From NCBI GenBank assembly GCA_946484195.1, contig CAMLSW010000005.1, positions 1 through 39,670 of the forward strand: a stretch of 39,670 nucleotides of DNA. Reading direction: 5' to 3'. Made by a program: the position numbers and the translations under genes. This DNA comes from an uncultured Clostridia bacterium (GTDB lineage Bacteria > Bacillota > Clostridia > Christensenellales > UBA1242). Below are positions 24,062 to 33,276 of the stretch, in pieces. The notes below the pieces were generated by a model, which saw nothing but the letters and a program-made list of their open reading frames with translations, did not search any database and was not told the origin of the DNA. Numbering within the stretch: the first letter of the stretch is position 1; every line of letters begins with the position of its first letter.

Positions 24062-24798
24062 TGCTAAAGGCAAGCAAAAATTTAATTAAAGACCTAAAAA
24101 AGCAAAGACATAATAGTTGTTTGCTTTTTTTGGATAATATCAAAATTATTAAAGATGCATTAAAACTTGGAATTGAACCAAAATACATTTTAATCCAAAG
24201 CGACAGGGCTGGTGAGCTAGAGCCAATTTTCAGCAAATATCAATCGATTTTATATTCTACTGATAGGACATCTATTGAGATGCTGTCAGACAGCAAAACA
24301 CCACAGGGAGTAGTATGTATAACAGAATACCTACTAGATGTAGTAGTCGAGCCTAAAACCGACTTTCTTGTTCTTGATGGCTTGCAGGACCCTGGTAATG
24401 TTGGCAGTCTGATAAGAACAGCTTGTGCTTGTGGTATTAATTACGTTTATTTAGTAGATAGCGTAAACGTTACAAACTCCAAACTTGTTAGAAGTAGTGT
24501 TGGAACAATTTTTCAAGTAAAGGTGATGCAACTGTCGCGAGGAGACTTTGTTAAATTTGCTAAATCAAACAATCTAAACCTTATTAAAGCAGATATGTTT
24601 GGAGAGAACATATTTAACTTTAAAAAGTCGGGTAAAGTTGGCGTTGTTGTAGGAAACGAAGGGCAAGGTGTTTCAAAAGCAATATCAGATATTTGTCAAT
24701 TTTCAGTATCATTGCCTATGAAAAATAATGTAGAAAGCCTAAATGCCTCAGTTTCTGGCTCAATTATTATGTACGAGATATCAAAAAATAACTTTTGA
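24061..24798 (+). CDS. SpoU/TrmH-family RNA 2'-O-methyltransferase
   Basis: The 245-residue protein has an amino-terminal L30e-like substrate-binding domain (1-95) and a SPOUT knot domain. All three SpoU motifs are present: LDGLQDPGNVGSLIRTA, VGNEGQGVS and the final SLNASVSGSIIMYE. It corresponds to YsgA of Bacillus in position, next to rplT, so an rRNA target is likely, although the exact nucleotide cannot be read from sequence. Its start overlaps rplT. Confidence 0.9.
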   Translation: MLKASKNLIKDLKKQRHNSCLLFLDNIKIIKDALKLGIEPKYILIQSDRAGELEPIFSKYQSILYSTDRTSIEMLSDSKTPQGVVCITEYLLDVVVEPKTDFLVLDGLQDPGNVGSLIRTACACGINYVYLVDSVNVTNSKLVRSSVGTIFQVKVMQLSRGDFVKFAKSNNLNLIKADMFGENIFNFKKSGKVGVVVGNEGQGVSKAISDICQFSVSLPMKNNVESLNASVSGSIIMYEISKNNF

Positions 24799-24840
24799 TT
24801 TATTTTCTTGTATTTTATTTTTACTAGCCTATGTATTTAT

Positions 24841-24870
24841 TTGACTTTTACTGGTTTAATAATATATAAT
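24841..24870 (+). promoter_or_regulatory. Promoter of the yebC-type gene
   Basis: TTGACT (24841-24846), 18-base spacer, TATAAT (24865-24870); about 75 bases of AT-rich leader precede the ATG at 24953. Confidence 0.65.
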
Positions 24871-24952
24871 TACATAGAATTTATTTGTTTTTAAATATTA
24901 TTCAAAGTGGAATAACATTTGTTATTAATATTTTTATTAAAAGGAGATTTTT

Positions 24953-25684
24953 ATGTCAGGACATTCAAAATGGCACAACATACAAGCTAGAAAGGGCAAA
25001 AGTGATGCAGCAAGAGGCAAGATATTTACTAAAATTGGTAGGGAAATCGCAGTTTGCGTAAAAACAGGAGGCTCTGACCCTGTTTCTAACCCTAAGCTTA
25101 AAGATATTATAGCTAAGGCTAAGCAAAATAATATGCCTAATGATACTATTGAGCGTAGTATCAAAAAAGCTGCTGGAGAACTTTCGGGAATCAACTATGA
25201 AAGTTGTACCTATGAGGGCTATGGCACTGGTGGTTCCGCGGTAATTGTTGAGTGCTTGACCGATAATAAAAATAGAACTGCGGGAGATGTCAGACACTCG
25301 TTTGATAAATTCGGTGGGTCTCTTGGTTCAAATGGCTGTGTTAGTTATCTTTTTCAACGCAAAGGTGTAGTAGACGTAGAAAAAACTGAAAAGGTTGATA
25401 GTGATGAGCTTATGATGTCGGCTCTTGATTTTGGTGCCTTAGATGTTGTTGAATATGATGATTATTTCGAAATAATTTGCCAACCTAATGAACACGGAAA
25501 ACTTAGTGACGATTTAACTGGCGCAGGTTATAACGTATTAAGTGCAGAAACATCAATGTTACCAGACAGTTTCATAGACCTAGATGAAGAGAAATTATCA
25601 AAATTTGTTAAAATGATTGAAGCGCTTGAAGATTTGGATGATGTTCAAGAGGTTTATCATAATGTAAACTTACCAGAAGAATAA
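24953..25684 (+). CDS. YebC/PmpR (TACO1) family protein
   Basis: The 243-residue protein begins with SGHSKWHNIQARKGKSDAAR, a near-perfect family start, followed by NNMPNDTIERSIKKAAGE and YEGYGTGGSAVIVECLTDN. Members have been described as transcription regulators and more recently as ribosome-linked factors that help at polyproline stalls, which would complement EF-P in this window. AAAAGGAG precedes the ATG. Confidence 0.93.
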   Translation: MSGHSKWHNIQARKGKSDAARGKIFTKIGREIAVCVKTGGSDPVSNPKLKDIIAKAKQNNMPNDTIERSIKKAAGELSGINYESCTYEGYGTGGSAVIVECLTDNKNRTAGDVRHSFDKFGGSLGSNGCVSYLFQRKGVVDVEKTEKVDSDELMMSALDFGALDVVEYDDYFEIICQPNEHGKLSDDLTGAGYNVLSAETSMLPDSFIDLDEEKLSKFVKMIEALEDLDDVQEVYHNVNLPEE

Positions 25685-25712
25685 AATTTTTTTATTTCTT
25701 TTGCAAATACTA

Positions 25713-25741
25713 TTGATAAATTTGCTAACCTATGTTATACT
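25713..25741 (+). promoter_or_regulatory. Promoter of the small charged protein gene
   Basis: TTGATA (25713-25718), 17-base spacer, TATACT (25736-25741). Confidence 0.7.
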
Positions 25742-25749
25742 AGAACTAG

Positions 25750-25765
25750 GTTTAGAAAGCTAAAC
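25750..25765 (+). promoter_or_regulatory. Dyad GTTTAG-AAAG-CTAAAC in the 5' leader
   Basis: A perfect 6-bp inverted repeat lies just after the predicted transcription start and before AGGAGG. It could be an operator or a small RNA hairpin; neither can be decided from sequence alone. Confidence 0.35.
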
Positions 25766-25785
25766 TTAAGCACATAGGAGGAAAT

Positions 25786-26079
25786 ATGGGGTGGGATTAT
25801 ACAAAGTGGCAAGATGAGCGTGACGACTGGAATCACAAGCTTTGGGAGATGGACCAAAAATTAAAAGAGGAAGAAAATAAAGCCAAAGAGGAAAAAGTCA
25901 AAGAAGGAGAGTTGAAAAGTCCGAAATTCTATGAAATTCCAACTGGCAATGGGCTTGCACAACTTTCAATTTTCCCTCAAGTGCCAAAGGCTAGCGTAAA
26001 ATCACCTAAAAAAGCAGAAAAAGAGCAAACTTCTAGTCAGGAAAAAATCGAAGATGAAGATGAAAATGACATTCAATAA
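25786..26079 (+). CDS. Small highly charged protein of unknown function
   Basis: I do not recognise this 97-residue protein. The first 20 residues are rich in Trp and Asp (MGWDYTKWQDERDDWNHKLW), followed by a Lys/Glu helix likely to be coiled coil, a short ordered-looking patch (FYEIPTGNGLAQLSIFPQVP), and a polar disordered tail. There is no signal peptide or membrane segment. It has its own promoter, AGGAGG ribosome site and terminator, so it is a deliberate single-gene unit between the YebC and RuvC genes rather than a spurious frame. Confidence 0.7.
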   Translation: MGWDYTKWQDERDDWNHKLWEMDQKLKEEENKAKEEKVKEGELKSPKFYEIPTGNGLAQLSIFPQVPKASVKSPKKAEKEQTSSQEKIEDEDENDIQ

Positions 26080-26091
26080 TGTCATTTTTTT
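26063..26091 (+). terminator. Intrinsic terminator of the small charged protein gene
   Basis: AAAATGACATT pairs with AATGTCATTTT over a CAAT loop, followed by Ts. The stop codon lies inside the hairpin. Confidence 0.8.
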
Positions 26092-26359
26092 ATGTCAAAT
26101 TTTGTTTTTATTATCTACTAATAGTACAATATTAAAATCGTTTTAAGCTTTAGTTTTTATGATTTTGTAAAAAAATATTGTGAGGTTTTGTATTTAACAT
26201 TTATTCGCAATATTACTATGAATTTTTTATACTTGGCAATAATTAATATCAATACAAATGCCATCTATCGTTTTTATTATTTTATAAAGTGCTTTTATTT
26301 TTATAATAAAAATAAATATTAGTTAACCTAATTAAAATATCTAACTCTTATGAAATAGT
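26092..26359. other. AT-rich intergenic stretch before ruvC
   Basis: No gene or recognisable RNA. One low-complexity palindrome (TTATTTTTAT-A-ATAAAAATAA, about 26297-26317) is visible. The ruvC promoter lies at its right end. Confidence 0.5.
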
Positions 26360-26388
26360 TTGACAATATAAATTTATTAATGTAAAAT
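26360..26388 (+). promoter_or_regulatory. Consensus promoter of ruvCAB placed for leaderless transcription
   Basis: TTGACA (26360-26365), 17-base spacer, TAAAAT (26383-26388). The -10 ends six bases before the ruvC ATG (26395), so the mRNA is expected to start at or next to the AUG. No ribosome site exists. Confidence 0.75.
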
Positions 26389-26394
26389 AATAAT

Positions 26395-26883
26395 ATGATT
26401 ATACTAGGTATTGATCCAGGATATGCTATAATCGGGTATGGAATAATTGACACATCCAAAAGCAATATGGTGGTTGACTACGGTGCTATTACGACACCAA
26501 AAGAAGATAGTTTGCCTATTAGGTTGGAAGCTATAGATGCCAGCCTAAAATTTTTGTTTGATAAATATAAACCTGAAGTGGTAGCGATAGAAGAGTTATT
26601 CTATTTTAAAAATCAAAAGACTATCATACAAGTGGCTCAAGCTAGAGGTGTTATTGTACTTGCTTGTCAAAAATATTGCGGAAATATCTATGAATACACA
26701 CCGCTTCAAATTAAGCAGGCATTAACAGGGCAAGGTAGAGCTGAAAAGGCGCAAGTGCAATATATGGTAAAAGCAATTCTTGGGTTAAATTCAATTCCAA
26801 AGCCAGATGACGCAGCGGATGCTCTTGCGGTTGCGATATGCCATAGCCAAACGAGTCCTAGTTTAAACCAAAACAAAGTATAA
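26395..26883 (+). CDS. ruvC: Holliday junction resolvase RuvC
   Basis: RuvC is the endonuclease that resolves Holliday junctions with RuvAB. The 162-residue protein has all four acidic residues of the active site: D7 in ILGIDPG, E in AIEELFYFKN, and the pair in PKPDDAADALAVA. The ATG is fixed by the family start but has no Shine-Dalgarno, and the promoter -10 is immediately upstream. ruvA follows after 15 bases. Confidence 0.95.
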   Translation: MIILGIDPGYAIIGYGIIDTSKSNMVVDYGAITTPKEDSLPIRLEAIDASLKFLFDKYKPEVVAIEELFYFKNQKTIIQVAQARGVIVLACQKYCGNIYEYTPLQIKQALTGQGRAEKAQVQYMVKAILGLNSIPKPDDAADALAVAICHSQTSPSLNQNKV

Positions 26884-26898
26884 AGGAAGAGGTTTATA

Positions 26899-27492
26899 AT
26901 GATTTCATTTTTAGTTGGAGTAATAGAAGAAAAAAGAGAAAATTTAGTAGTTATTGATGTTAACGGAGTTGGTTTTGAAGTAAATGTTTCAAACAATACT
27001 CTTGTAAGTTTGCCATTTGAAGGCGAAAGTGCTAAAATCTATACTTATTTGGCAGTTAGAGAGGATGGTATTTCTCTATTTGGCTTTTCTAGCGTAGAGG
27101 AACGCAATCTCTTTAATAAACTTATTACTGTAAGTGGAGTAGGTCCAAAACTTGCCATAACAATTCTTTCAGGTTTGAGTTTGTCCGACTTAACTGTTGC
27201 AATAGCCAAAGAAGACACAAAATTATTGTCTAAGATAAAAGGCCTTGGCAAGAAAACGGCGGAGAGGCTATGTCTTGAACTTAAAGATAAGTTGGATGTG
27301 CTTACTTTTGGAAATGAAGAAGCTTCATTTGACACAAATTATGATGAAGATGCCGTACAGATGGCTACAGATACACTTATAAGTCTAGGCATTTCTAAAA
27401 ACGAGGCATATATGCTTGCAAGGGCTAATGCTGCCAATAATGCAACTGCGGAAGAAATTATATCAAAATCTTTAAGGGGGTATAAGGGATAA
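26899..27492 (+). CDS. ruvA: Holliday junction DNA helicase subunit RuvA
   Basis: RuvA binds four-way junctions and positions the RuvB motors. The 197-residue protein has the amino OB domain (1-62), two helix-hairpin-helix motifs ([15 protein letters not shown] and [17 protein letters not shown]) and the flexible carboxyl domain (150-197) that contacts RuvB. AAGGAAGAGG precedes the ATG. The stop shares a base with ruvB (TAATG). Confidence 0.95.
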   Translation: MISFLVGVIEEKRENLVVIDVNGVGFEVNVSNNTLVSLPFEGESAKIYTYLAVREDGISLFGFSSVEERNLFNKLITVSGVGPKLAITILSGLSLSDLTVAIAKEDTKLLSKIKGLGKKTAERLCLELKDKLDVLTFGNEEASFDTNYDEDAVQMATDTLISLGISKNEAYMLARANAANNATAEEIISKSLRGYKG

Positions 27493-28502
27493 TGGAAGAA
27501 AGTGAACGCTTTATTACAAGCACTAAAAATCTCACTGATGCCGAAATAGAAAATTCTTTAAGACCGACAACCTTTGACGAATATATTGGTCAGACGAAAG
27601 TAAAAGAAGCATTATCTGTATACATAAAAGCGGCAAAAGCTAGGAAAGAGAGCTTGGACCACGTATTGCTCTATGGGCCTCCAGGGCTTGGTAAGACAAC
27701 GCTATCACATATAATTGCAAATGAACTTGGCGCGCAATTTAAAGTTACATCTGGTCCTGCTATAGAACACGCTGCCGACCTTGCCGCAATTCTTACAAAT
27801 CTCAATCAAAATGACGTGTTGTTTATAGATGAAATTCATAGGCTTAATAAAACCGTTGAAGAGATACTTTATCCTGCAATGGAAGATTTTGCTCTTGACT
27901 TTATAGTTGGAAAAGGTCCTTCAGCTAGAAATATGAGATTAAAAATAAAACCTTTTACACTGATAGGTGCAACAACAAGGGCTGGAATGCTGACAAACCC
28001 ACTTAGAGATAGATTTGGCGTTATATGCCGACTTGAATTATATACAACCGAGGAACTATCGATAATTTTAAAACGCTCGGCAAATATTCTCAGTGTCAAA
28101 ATTGATGAAGATGCAAGTTTAGAAATTGCAAAACGCTCAAGGGGAACGCCTAGAATTGCAAATAGACTTTTAAAACGTGTAAGAGATTACGCGCAGGTTT
28201 TAGGACAAGGTCACGTTACAAAAGAAATTGCCAATAAGACACTTCAGATTATGGAAATAGATGATTTGGGACTTGATACGATTGACAGAAAGATAATGAT
28301 GTCAATTATCAATAAGTTTGACGGCGGACCTGTCGGACTTGATACACTGTCTGCAACTATAAGTGAAGATGCATCAACAATTGAAGATGTCTACGAGCCT
28401 TATCTTTTGCAACTTGGCTTTATTTCAAGGACGCCTAGAGGTAGAATTGCTCTTGAGCCAGCTTACAAGCATTTTGGACTTACTTATAATAAAGATATAT
28501 AA
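27492..28502 (+). CDS. ruvB: Holliday junction DNA helicase subunit RuvB
   Basis: RuvB is the AAA+ motor for branch migration. In 336 residues it has Walker A GPPGLGKT (62-69), Walker B FIDEIHRL near 111-118, the sensor segment [10 protein letters not shown] and the arginine-finger region LRDRFG, then the winged-helix end (RTPRGR). Length fits the family. ruvCAB form a full unit in the order C-A-B. Confidence 0.96.
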   Translation: MEESERFITSTKNLTDAEIENSLRPTTFDEYIGQTKVKEALSVYIKAAKARKESLDHVLLYGPPGLGKTTLSHIIANELGAQFKVTSGPAIEHAADLAAILTNLNQNDVLFIDEIHRLNKTVEEILYPAMEDFALDFIVGKGPSARNMRLKIKPFTLIGATTRAGMLTNPLRDRFGVICRLELYTTEELSIILKRSANILSVKIDEDASLEIAKRSRGTPRIANRLLKRVRDYAQVLGQGHVTKEIANKTLQIMEIDDLGLDTIDRKIMMSIINKFDGGPVGLDTLSATISEDASTIEDVYEPYLLQLGFISRTPRGRIALEPAYKHFGLTYNKDI

Positions 28503-28526
28503 AAAATATTAAAAGAATAGAAGAAG

Positions 28527-29573
28527 ATGAGTAACAAGGAAAACAAAGATTTATTTTTAAAAAGTAGTTATTACTATGATTTGCCTGAAAATTTAATAGC
28601 GCAAACGCCTATAGAGCCTCGAGATAGTTCGAGGCTTTTGGTCTATGACAGAAAACAAAACAAGATAGAACATAAGATTTTTAGAGACATTGTTGATTAC
28701 TTAAATACAGGAGATGTGCTTGTCATAAACAATACAAGGGTGTTACCTGCACGTTTGTTTGGTTTTAAAGATACCGGCGCTAAAATAGAAGTCTTACTTC
28801 AAAAACGTATCAATTTAAAAGATTGGGAAGTTATTGCAAGACCCTTTAAAAGACTAAAAGAAGGGACAAGAATAACTTTTAGTCAAAATTTGTCTTGTAC
28901 AATTTTGAAAAAAGAAGATTATGGTAGCTGCGTTGTTAGATTTGATTTTGATGGAGTATTTGAGGATAGACTAAGCGAAGTTGGGCAAATGCCACTGCCT
29001 CCATATATACACGAAAAACTTAAAGATAAAGAAAGATATCAGACTGTATACTCTAAAGTAGAAGGCTCATCTGCCGCGCCAACGGCTGGACTTCATTTTA
29101 CGCCACAACTTTTAAATAAGTTAAAAGATAAGGGCGTCGAAATAGTAGAAGTGTTATTGCACGTAGGCTTAGGCACCTTTAGACCTGTAAAAGAGGATAA
29201 TATATTAAATCACGAAATGCACAGCGAGTATATTGAGATGTCAAAGGAAAATGCAGATAAATTAAACAGCGCGAAAAGAGAAGGGAGGCGCATTATTGCA
29301 GTAGGCACAACATCTGTTAGAGTGCTTGAAAGTTGTGCGGCTGAAAATGGTGTTATAGTTCCTCAGAAAAGGGAGACTAATATATTTATATATCCATCCT
29401 ATAAATTCAAGGTCGTTGATGCTCTTATAACAAATTTTCATCTTCCTGAAAGTACATTGATTATGCTTATCTCGGCTTTTGCTGGTTATGATGAGACGAT
29501 GAATATATATAATGAGGCGGTAAAACAGAAATATAGATTTTTTTCTTTTGGTGACGCGATGTTTATAAAATAG
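28527..29573 (+). CDS. queA: S-adenosylmethionine:tRNA ribosyltransferase-isomerase
   Basis: QueA transfers the ribose of S-adenosylmethionine to preQ1 in tRNA, forming epoxyqueuosine. The 348-residue protein has [57 protein letters not shown] and [12 protein letters not shown], all standard. A weak AGAAGAAG lies before the ATG. The next gene, tgt, acts one step earlier in the same pathway. Confidence 0.95.
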   Translation: MSNKENKDLFLKSSYYYDLPENLIAQTPIEPRDSSRLLVYDRKQNKIEHKIFRDIVDYLNTGDVLVINNTRVLPARLFGFKDTGAKIEVLLQKRINLKDWEVIARPFKRLKEGTRITFSQNLSCTILKKEDYGSCVVRFDFDGVFEDRLSEVGQMPLPPYIHEKLKDKERYQTVYSKVEGSSAAPTAGLHFTPQLLNKLKDKGVEIVEVLLHVGLGTFRPVKEDNILNHEMHSEYIEMSKENADKLNSAKREGRRIIAVGTTSVRVLESCAAENGVIVPQKRETNIFIYPSYKFKVVDALITNFHLPESTLIMLISAFAGYDETMNIYNEAVKQKYRFFSFGDAMFIK

Positions 29574-29584
29574 CATATCTACTA

Positions 29585-30773
<1,189 letters not shown>

Positions 30774-30845
30774 TATTCTTGTTTTTGAGGAATTTTTAAA
30801 TATATCCAATAACTTTGTAAATATTTATTTTTCTTTTTGATTTAT

Positions 30846-30874
30846 TTGACATTAGTAGATCTTTCCTGTATACT
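30846..30874 (+). promoter_or_regulatory. Consensus promoter of rny
   Basis: TTGACA (30846-30851), 17-base spacer, TATACT (30869-30874), followed by a short leader with AAAGGGG before the ATG. Confidence 0.75.
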
Positions 30875-30916
30875 TATTATGGTAAGATTTTTACCACAAT
30901 TTAAAAGGGGACAGAA

Positions 30917-32506
30917 ATGAATAGTTTAAGTGTACTATGCAATGTTGCTGTTACCGCCGGAGTTGTTAGTGGAGTTGTTGCGCTTATAGTAGGTGCAGTA
31001 CTCGGAGCTATAATTTATAAAATTGTCGTAAATAAAAAACTTGATAAAAGTAAATCAAATGCTGTTAAGATAATTGAAGAGGCGTATGCAGAAGCAAAGA
31101 GCATAAAAAAAGAATCGTTATTAGAAGCTAAGGAACAAGCTCAAAAAGTAAGAGATGAGGCGAATGACGAAGTAAAAGAAAGGAGAGGCGAGCTCCAAAA
31201 ACAAGAAGAAAGACTCGACCAAAGAGAAGAATATTTAACAAAAAAAGAGTCGGCTTTAGACAGCAAGACCGCTCAACTTGAAAGTGAAAGAGAGAAACTT
31301 GAAAATAGCAAGCTTCAGCTTCAAGACAAAATTAAAGAGCACGAAGAAATTAAAGAACAAATGCTTGAAAAACTTGAAAAGATATCAGGTTTGACAAAAA
31401 AAGAAGCCAAGGATATCTTGCTTGAAAATGTCACAGAAGAAGCTAAAAAGGACGCAGGTGCTATAATCAAAAGAATTGAAGATGAGGCAAAAGAAAATGC
31501 CGATAAACTTGCAAGAGATATTGTAGTGACGGCTATTCAAAAGTGTGCAACCGACCTTACGTCTGAAACAACTGTCACAAGCGTAGCTCTTCCTAATGAT
31601 GATATGAAGGGAAGGATTATAGGAAGAGAGGGACGTAATATTCGTTCTATTGAGAGTGCTACTGGCGTTGAACTTATCGTCGATGACACTCCAGAGTCTA
31701 TTACGATTTCAAGTTTTGACCCTGTAAGAAGAGAGATTGCGAGGATAAGTCTTGAGAAATTGATTTTGGACGGACGCATTCACCCAGGCAGAATAGAGGA
31801 AGTTGTATTAAAAGCCACCAAAGAAGTTGATAGGACTATCAAAGAAGCAGGTGAAAATGCTTGCAACGATGTCGGTATTTACAATTTGAATCCAGAACTT
31901 GTAAAGGTACTAGGCAGGTTAAAATACAGGACTAGCTATGGGCAAAATTGTTTGAAACATAGCATAGAAACCTCGATTATTGCAGGACTTTTGGCTACAG
32001 AACTTGGAGCAAATGTTCAGGTGGCAAAACGCGGAGGCTTGCTTCACGATATTGGTAAAGCGCTTGACCACGAAATTGAGGGGACACACGTTACGATAGG
32101 TGTTGACCTTGCAAAAAAATACAAAGAATCAGAAGCGGTTATTCATTGCATTCAAGCACACCACGGTGACGTACCTTTCCAAAGTGTAGAGGCTGTGATC
32201 GTTCAGGTTGCTGATGCTATCTCAAGCTCAAGACCTGGCGCACGTAGAGAGAGTTTTGAAAGTTATATTAAAAGGCTTGAACAGCTTGAAAATATATGTA
32301 ATGACTTCAAGGGCGTTGAAAAATCTTATGCAATACAGGCTGGACGTGAAGTTCGAATAATTGTTCGTCCTGAACAAATAAGTGATAACGAAGCAGTTGT
32401 TTTAGCAAAAGATGTTGCTAAACGAATTGAGAATGAAATGCAATATCCAGGACAAATAAAGGTTGTTGTAATAAGAGAAAACAGAGTTACTGAAACTGCG
32501 AAGTAA
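30917..32506 (+). CDS. rny: Ribonuclease Y
   Basis: RNase Y is the membrane-bound endonuclease that starts much mRNA decay in Bacillota. The 529-residue protein has one amino-terminal membrane helix (residues 10-35), a long Glu/Lys coiled coil to about 200, a KH domain (MKGRIIGREGRNIRSIE) and an HD domain with GLLHDIGKALDHE near 375. Length is typical (about 520). It is a single-gene unit with its own promoter and terminator. Confidence 0.97.
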   Translation: MNSLSVLCNVAVTAGVVSGVVALIVGAVLGAIIYKIVVNKKLDKSKSNAVKIIEEAYAEAKSIKKESLLEAKEQAQKVRDEANDEVKERRGELQKQEERLDQREEYLTKKESALDSKTAQLESEREKLENSKLQLQDKIKEHEEIKEQMLEKLEKISGLTKKEAKDILLENVTEEAKKDAGAIIKRIEDEAKENADKLARDIVVTAIQKCATDLTSETTVTSVALPNDDMKGRIIGREGRNIRSIESATGVELIVDDTPESITISSFDPVRREIARISLEKLILDGRIHPGRIEEVVLKATKEVDRTIKEAGENACNDVGIYNLNPELVKVLGRLKYRTSYGQNCLKHSIETSIIAGLLATELGANVQVAKRGGLLHDIGKALDHEIEGTHVTIGVDLAKKYKESEAVIHCIQAHHGDVPFQSVEAVIVQVADAISSSRPGARRESFESYIKRLEQLENICNDFKGVEKSYAIQAGREVRIIVRPEQISDNEAVVLAKDVAKRIENEMQYPGQIKVVVIRENRVTETAK

Positions 32507-32585
32507 TTTTAGTTTGTAAGGCTGATACAGATTCACCAGAATTTATGAGGTTCTGCGTTAGTAAAATTTAAACAGAGAAAACCAA

Positions 32586-32611
32586 AAAACTCCACTATTT
32601 AGTGGAGTTTT
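32586..32611 (+). terminator. Intrinsic terminator after rny
   Basis: AAAACTCCACTA pairs with TAGTGGAGTTTT over a very small loop; the T run is short. Confidence 0.7.
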
Positions 32612-32645
32612 ATCATATAAACTAAATCTTGTAATAAAATATTAT

Positions 32646-33242
32646 ATGGACTTTTTAATAGATTTTTTCAGTAATAATTTTTCTGGATGTGTGTGGTTAA
32701 TCACTATATTGGTGTCAATGTGTCCAACTCTTGAAAGTAAAATCGCAATTCCGCTTGCATTAAACACTTCCATTTGGGGCAGTAGTGCATTGTCACCTTG
32801 GCTTGCGTTGCTATTAAGTTTCATAGGCTCAATATTGCCATACTATATAATAGTCTTTATAATAAGAAAAATTAAAAGTAAGACGACCGGCTTTTTTACT
32901 AACAAATTCTTACAAAAATATATGCTTAGAAGCCAGAATTTACAAAAACAAAATTCTAGTTTCAAAAAATATTTGCTGTTAACTGCTTTCGTGTCTGTAC
33001 CGCTTCCATTGACAGGTGTATGGACGGGCAGTCTCATTACAGGACTATCCAATCTTAATATACATTATGCATTTTTATCTGTTGCAGTTGGTGCTTTTAT
33101 TTCATCTGCATCTATAACGTTGTTATGCACTATATTTGATAATTCAATTCCATTTATCTTTATGATTTCGTTGTTTATAATAATATTATTTATGGCTATC
33201 GAACTAGTTTTATCTTTAATAAAACCTAAAGTTAAGAATTAA
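32646..33242 (+). CDS. Small multidrug-export family membrane protein
   Basis: The 198-residue protein resembles the Sm_multidrug_ex family (COG2426 type): an early CPTLESKIAIPLAL segment, then helices, the signature AFVSVPLPLTGVWTGSLITG, and two carboxyl-terminal helices. Family substrates are poorly known; the name should not be taken as proof of drug export. The ATG lacks a ribosome site. TAAAAT ends five bases before it, though the matching -35 is poor. It is convergent with the PadR-type gene and shares a terminator with it. Confidence 0.75.
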   Translation: MDFLIDFFSNNFSGCVWLITILVSMCPTLESKIAIPLALNTSIWGSSALSPWLALLLSFIGSILPYYIIVFIIRKIKSKTTGFFTNKFLQKYMLRSQNLQKQNSSFKKYLLLTAFVSVPLPLTGVWTGSLITGLSNLNIHYAFLSVAVGAFISSASITLLCTIFDNSIPFIFMISLFIIILFMAIELVLSLIKPKVKN

Positions 33243-33273
33243 AAAAGCATATTCAAATAATGAATATGCTTTT
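33243..33273. terminator. Bidirectional terminator between convergent genes
   Basis: AAAAGCATATTCA pairs perfectly with TGAATATGCTTTT over an AATAA loop. With A and T runs on both sides it can stop transcription from either strand. Confidence 0.8.
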
Positions 33274-33276
33274 ATC

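Noticed and set aside
25713-26091. Toxin-antitoxin pair around the 97-residue protein
   Set aside because: There is no second gene; the unit is a single gene closed by a terminator.
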